A stretch of 64,000 nt of DNA, from contig NZ_CP046455.1 in assembly GCF_009734425.1 (NCBI RefSeq), forward strand, positions 1,426,001 to 1,490,000, given 5' to 3'. The notes under the pieces were generated by a model, which searched no databases, was not told where the DNA came from, and saw nothing but the letters and a program-made list of their open reading frames with translations. Shown here one piece after another: positions 60,708 to 64,000 of the stretch (the first letter of the stretch is position 1; each line of letters starts with the position of its first letter). The DNA comes from Corynebacterium occultum. Its GTDB lineage: Bacteria; Actinomycetota; Actinomycetes; Mycobacteriales; Mycobacteriaceae. Position numbers and translations under genes: made by a program.

Positions 60708-62278
60708 GTACCCTGCCCGCACTCGACCCGGCCCTCACCTCAGCGATCCTGACCGGAACGGCACCCCGCCTACGGCGTCGGGCGGAACAGCTCGCCGCTG
60801 GGGCGCAACAGTGGCGGATCACCCCGGGGGAGACCACCACCATAGAGATCGGCACCACCACCGTCACCGTGGAAACAGACGGCCACCCCAACTGCGGTTG
60901 CCTGCTCGCCCCGAAATGCGCGCACCTCGCGGCGGTCTGCCTCGCCGCACCCGCCGCCGGGGAAAGCAACCCCATCATGGCCCAACCACACGATGGCACC
61001 CCGGAGCCAACCGAGGACGAACCCCGACCAGCCTCAGCGGCAACCACCGAACGCATCACCGCCATCCTCACCGGGGTGGAACCGGTCCTCACCGAAATCA
61101 CCGCCCATGGCCTGGGCGGATTAAGCGTGGCCGGCCACACCCGCCTCCTGGCCGCGGTACAGGCCACCCGCACCTCCGGACTGCCACGTCTGGAACGTGC
61201 CTTAACGGCACTGGCCACCTCATCCCAGGCGCTGCGCCGCGGACAACCGGTGGGCCGTCGCGCCCTCGCCCGCCAGGTCCATGCTGTCCTGCTCACCCGC
61301 CACCTGCTGGCCCGCACCCCAGAAGATCCCCAGGCGGTGGGCACCACCCGGCGCGTCTACCGGGAACTGGACACCGAATCCGGCCCCGGCGCAGGATCAT
61401 TTACCCCCCTCTTCGCCGAACCCGTCATCAGCGACTCCGGTTTCGCCGGTGTCAGCATCACCCTGCTCAGCGGAAGGGGAGAGCTCTTCCAGATCAGCCG
61501 GACCCCACCCGGTGAGGTGGCCGACGCCCGCCGGGTATGGCACTCCCCGGTGAAGTTGGGGGACATCCGCTGCAGCCACGCGGACCTCAGCCACCGAACC
61601 CTCCTGATCACCGGAGGCACCTCCTCCGAAGACGGCCGATTAGGCAGTGGCCGCCAGACCCGTGCCGCCCAGGGCCAGGACGTCACCCAGGACATGCTTC
61701 GAAGGTTGAACCTGCCCACCGAACTGCGGTTCATCGACACCACCCTGGCCGCCGTTCACGGCGCAGGAGTCGAGACCACCGGAGGGCACCACTTCAGCTT
61801 CCTACCCGCCGCCCGCAAACTCGGGGTCAGGGGCCTGGCAGGTGCGCTGCGCACCGCTCTGTCCCACGGAACCGTGACATTGACCCTCATGCTGCGCAAC
61901 GACCACGTGATGGTGATGTGGGCCCAGGGCCACCAGCTTGATCCCACCCGCCGGATCCTGCCCGGCCTGGACCAGATCACCCCCACCCGACGGCCTGAAC
62001 CCCACCCGGATTGTCCGGCGGGGGAAAACCAACCGCTGAGCATCCCCGACAACTCCGTGGCAGAACGGTTGTGGCCCTGGTTGGAACGCTCCGCTTCCCA
62101 GGGCGCACCCTCGATTCAGAGACGGTCCGCAGAGCTGGCCCACGACGTGACAACCCTATGGAAGCTAGCCGCACCCACCGGCGCCACCCTTCTGGACAAC
62201 CTCGGCCACACCCCTCAACAACTGGACACCCTCCTGTCGCTGGGTATCTACCTCACGGCAATGGAACACCCCAGCTGA
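60704..62278 (+). CDS. SWIM zinc-finger protein (YehQ-like)
   Basis: 524 aa. A SWIM zinc finger CxCx(n)CxH is visible at about residues 65-75 (NCGCLLAPKCAHLAAVCLA). The rest is Arg/Thr/Leu-rich with a central beta-rich part (FAGVSITLLSGRGELFQISR) and no known catalytic motif. SWIM fingers bind nucleic acid or proteins. In E. coli YehQ plays the same part downstream of the VWA gene. ATGA overlap with the upstream gene places it in one transcript. Confidence 0.8.
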   Translation: MSTLPALDPALTSAILTGTAPRLRRRAEQLAAGAQQWRITPGETTTIEIGTTTVTVETDGHPNCGCLLAPKCAHLAAVCLAAPAAGESNPIMAQPHDGTPEPTEDEPRPASAATTERITAILTGVEPVLTEITAHGLGGLSVAGHTRLLAAVQATRTSGLPRLERALTALATSSQALRRGQPVGRRALARQVHAVLLTRHLLARTPEDPQAVGTTRRVYRELDTESGPGAGSFTPLFAEPVISDSGFAGVSITLLSGRGELFQISRTPPGEVADARRVWHSPVKLGDIRCSHADLSHRTLLITGGTSSEDGRLGSGRQTRAAQGQDVTQDMLRRLNLPTELRFIDTTLAAVHGAGVETTGGHHFSFLPAARKLGVRGLAGALRTALSHGTVTLTLMLRNDHVMVMWAQGHQLDPTRRILPGLDQITPTRRPEPHPDCPAGENQPLSIPDNSVAERLWPWLERSASQGAPSIQRRSAELAHDVTTLWKLAAPTGATLLDNLGHTPQQLDTLLSLGIYLTAMEHPS

Positions 62279-62383
62279 CAACACCACAGCATTCATCCGG
62301 CGCCACCCCGGCCGGAGAACTATCCTCGAACAAGTGCTCCCAGCCCCGGGACACAGACCACGGAAGAAAAGGAAGACCCCTCG

Positions 62384-63247
62384 GTGACAACCCGCCTCGA
62401 CGACCCCTGGATCCAGGCCGGTGACCACCTCCTCCGGCTGGAGGGCACCGACATCATCGCCCGCAACGCCCAAGGCGCCCTGCTCACCACAGTCCCAACC
62501 ACGGTGAAAAAACACCAGGCCTACGAACAACTCGACGCCCAACGCAGCTTCCTCGCCCAGCATGCCGACACCTGCCGGACCACCACCCGCACCTGGTTCC
62601 TCACCGGCCTGCCCGTGCCCGTCAGCGTGCTCACCGCCGTATGGCCCGATGAAACCTGGCGGACGGTGCTCACCGACCTGGTCATCACCGACGGCACCAT
62701 CACCGGTTTACTGCGGGATGCCGACGACCACGCCCTGCACCTGATCGACCTCGATGGGGAAAGCATCCAGATCATCCGCACCGATGAAGCGACCATCAAC
62801 ATCCCACACCCGGTGACCCTGGATGACCTGGTGGACTGGCGGGAATTCGCCGTCCAACTCGGGATCCACCAGAACCTGGACCAACTCTTCCGCCATACCG
62901 TGGCCAAACCCGCCGATGAGCAAGCAAGAAAAGATGCACTGAACACCTACCGCAAGGGATCCTATGAGCGCGCCGGGCACCTCATCGGGCGGGCCCGGGG
63001 TGCCGGATTTGCCGCTTCCTTCACCGGTGTCAGTCTCCGGGTGGAGGAAGCCGGGCGCAGCGTCAGTGTGGAACTTGCGGTCACTGCCTATCTTCCGGAG
63101 GAACCCGCTGAGCTGGGGGCACTGTCCTTCACCGTGGACGGCGCCCACCTTGATCCGGCGGATATCGGTCCCATCGCCTGGTCCGAGGGTATCCGCATGG
63201 CCGACTTTGTCTGGGCCGGTCGCACCGTCCAGGAGGAGAACCAGTGA
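62384..63247 (+). CDS. DUF4132-like protein of the MoxR/VWA/SWIM operon
   Basis: 287 aa. The central part, IPHPVTLDDLVDWREFAVQL then QNLDQLFRHTVA and the helical GSYERAGHLIGRARGAGF, has the pattern of DUF4132, the C-terminal domain of E. coli YehI/MolR, which is also adjacent to yehL-yehQ. The much smaller size suggests a stripped-down form. GTG 62384 has AAGGAAGA upstream, 105 nt after the SWIM gene. It overlaps the next gene (GTGA). Function unknown. Confidence 0.6.
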   Translation: MTTRLDDPWIQAGDHLLRLEGTDIIARNAQGALLTTVPTTVKKHQAYEQLDAQRSFLAQHADTCRTTTRTWFLTGLPVPVSVLTAVWPDETWRTVLTDLVITDGTITGLLRDADDHALHLIDLDGESIQIIRTDEATINIPHPVTLDDLVDWREFAVQLGIHQNLDQLFRHTVAKPADEQARKDALNTYRKGSYERAGHLIGRARGAGFAASFTGVSLRVEEAGRSVSVELAVTAYLPEEPAELGALSFTVDGAHLDPADIGPIAWSEGIRMADFVWAGRTVQEENQ

Positions 63248-64000
63248 CACGCGTCCTTGAACTCGGCGGCATTGAACCCCTGAGCATGCAGCCAGGGGAG
63301 CGTTCCCAGCCGCTGACCGCCGCCGGTTATCTCCTCGGGGGGAGAAGGATCGTCCGGCTGGTGCCGGAGCCCCTCGTGGCGGCTGAGGATCTCAGCCTGG
63401 CCACGATCGGGGCGGAACCTGCCTATCGCACCACTGTCGGGGTCACCGCGCAGCGGGCGATCGGTTTCCCTGCTTGGCCAATCATTTCGGACCCGGCCAA
63501 CGCCCGGCACGCCCTGAACCTGGTCAGCGATCTGGAGTGGGCCCGTCGGCGGGCTGGCAGCGAGAAGAAGAAGGTCAAGGACCGTTTCGACCAGTTGGCC
63601 GCCGACCTGAGTTCCGCTGCCCCGCACTTTGTGCCCACGCTGCTGGAGGAGGCCGCCCGGATTTTCGCAGCGGTGGACAACCCCACCTTCGCCAGGCAGA
63701 TGTTCAACAAGGCGCGGGAGACGGAACGCTCCCATAACCTGCCGGTGGACATCGACCGCCACCGCGCCATGTTCGAGGAGTTCACCTCCCTCGGCATCGT
63801 CGGAATCAAGGAGCTGCGTGCTGAGGCCAAAGCCGTGTCCTCCCGTTTCCATGACCGGGTTGAGGCTTTCACCTATCTGCTGGAGATCAACGCCATCCGG
63901 CTCCGGGCGGGTGAGGAGCCCTATAACGGGCTGCTCAAGGATCTACGGACCGTCGGTGCCGCGGTCGGACTCAGCGCCGCAGAAGCTGACGACAGGTTCT
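63244..64000 (+). CDS. Further component of the MoxR/VWA/SWIM operon, cut by window edge
   Basis: At least 252 codons, open at the end of the window. It begins at GTG (overlap with the previous stop) and reads MTRVLELGGIEPLSMQPGER, then a helical, charged sequence (RRRAGSEKKKVKDRFDQLAA, ARIFAAVDNPTFARQMFNKA). No motif of a nuclease, kinase or transposase appears in the visible part. By analogy with other clusters the remainder may be a large scaffold or effector, so the rest of this gene is the key missing piece. Confidence 0.6.
   Translation, partial: MTRVLELGGIEPLSMQPGERSQPLTAAGYLLGGRRIVRLVPEPLVAAEDLSLATIGAEPAYRTTVGVTAQRAIGFPAWPIISDPANARHALNLVSDLEWARRRAGSEKKKVKDRFDQLAADLSSAAPHFVPTLLEEAARIFAAVDNPTFARQMFNKARETERSHNLPVDIDRHRAMFEEFTSLGIVGIKELRAEAKAVSSRFHDRVEAFTYLLEINAIRLRAGEEPYNGLLKDLRTVGAAVGLSAAEADDRF

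Overview
The window is chromosomal DNA of a high-GC Gram-positive bacterium, almost certainly a Corynebacterium. It carries SteA/SteB, PldP, OdhI (with the Thr14/Thr15 phosphosite), FtsR, SecA2 and a DtxR-type operator. From the rRNA operon to der the backbone order matches the block tlyA-nadK-recN-steA-steB-pyrG-nudix-xerD-parA-rluB-cmk-der of C. glutamicum and M. tuberculosis. Many starts lie 5-8 nt below a TANNNT box, as in leaderless actinobacterial mRNAs.

Layout. 0-5.4 kb: one rRNA operon (16S-23S-5S, no tRNA in the spacer) with a strong terminator. 5.5-18.1 kb: conserved housekeeping genes (RG-rich TPR protein, HAD phosphatase, tlyA, NAD kinase, recN, steA, steB, pyrG, Nudix, xerD), with one reverse-strand SDR inserted before recN. 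18.1-20.7 kb: an AraC regulator under a DtxR box, and an ABC-F ATPase preceded by what looks like a leader-peptide attenuator. 20.9-28.2 kb: pldP, rluB, cmk and der. Between pldP and rluB, where scpA and scpB normally sit, there is about 3 kb of small genes, a broken phosphotransferase and decayed sequence. 28.2-42.2 kb: mostly accessory genes (tandem AAA ATPases, VKOR, a heterodimeric ABC exporter with complementary degenerate ATP sites, secreted esterases, MOSC, a frameshifted DUF222/HNH gene, tRNA-Pro, SEC-C protein, hydrolase-OsmC fusion). 42.3-47.3 kb: secA2, odhI, ftsR, a bifunctional-nuclease family gene and a MerR gene. 47.4-54.2 kb: methyltransferase, VWA protein and a helicase-CNNM-CNNM operon. 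54.2-56.1 kb: two broken genes, one by a single amber codon.

56.2-64.0 kb (cut by the window edge): a compact overlapping operon of a MoxR AAA+ ATPase, a 1121-aa DUF5682-VWA fusion, a SWIM zinc-finger protein, a DUF4132-like protein and a further open frame. It resembles E. coli yehL-yehM-yehP-yehQ, with YehM and YehP equivalents fused. MoxR-vWA-SWIM clusters of this kind have been proposed to be NTP-dependent conflict systems, but their function is not established.

The strongest new candidates are the ABC-F attenuator (a six-codon leaderless ORF whose 3' half pairs perfectly with the ABC-F ribosome-binding site), the MoxR/VWA/SWIM operon, the missing scpAB, and the DtxR-box/uORF arrangement ahead of the AraC regulator.
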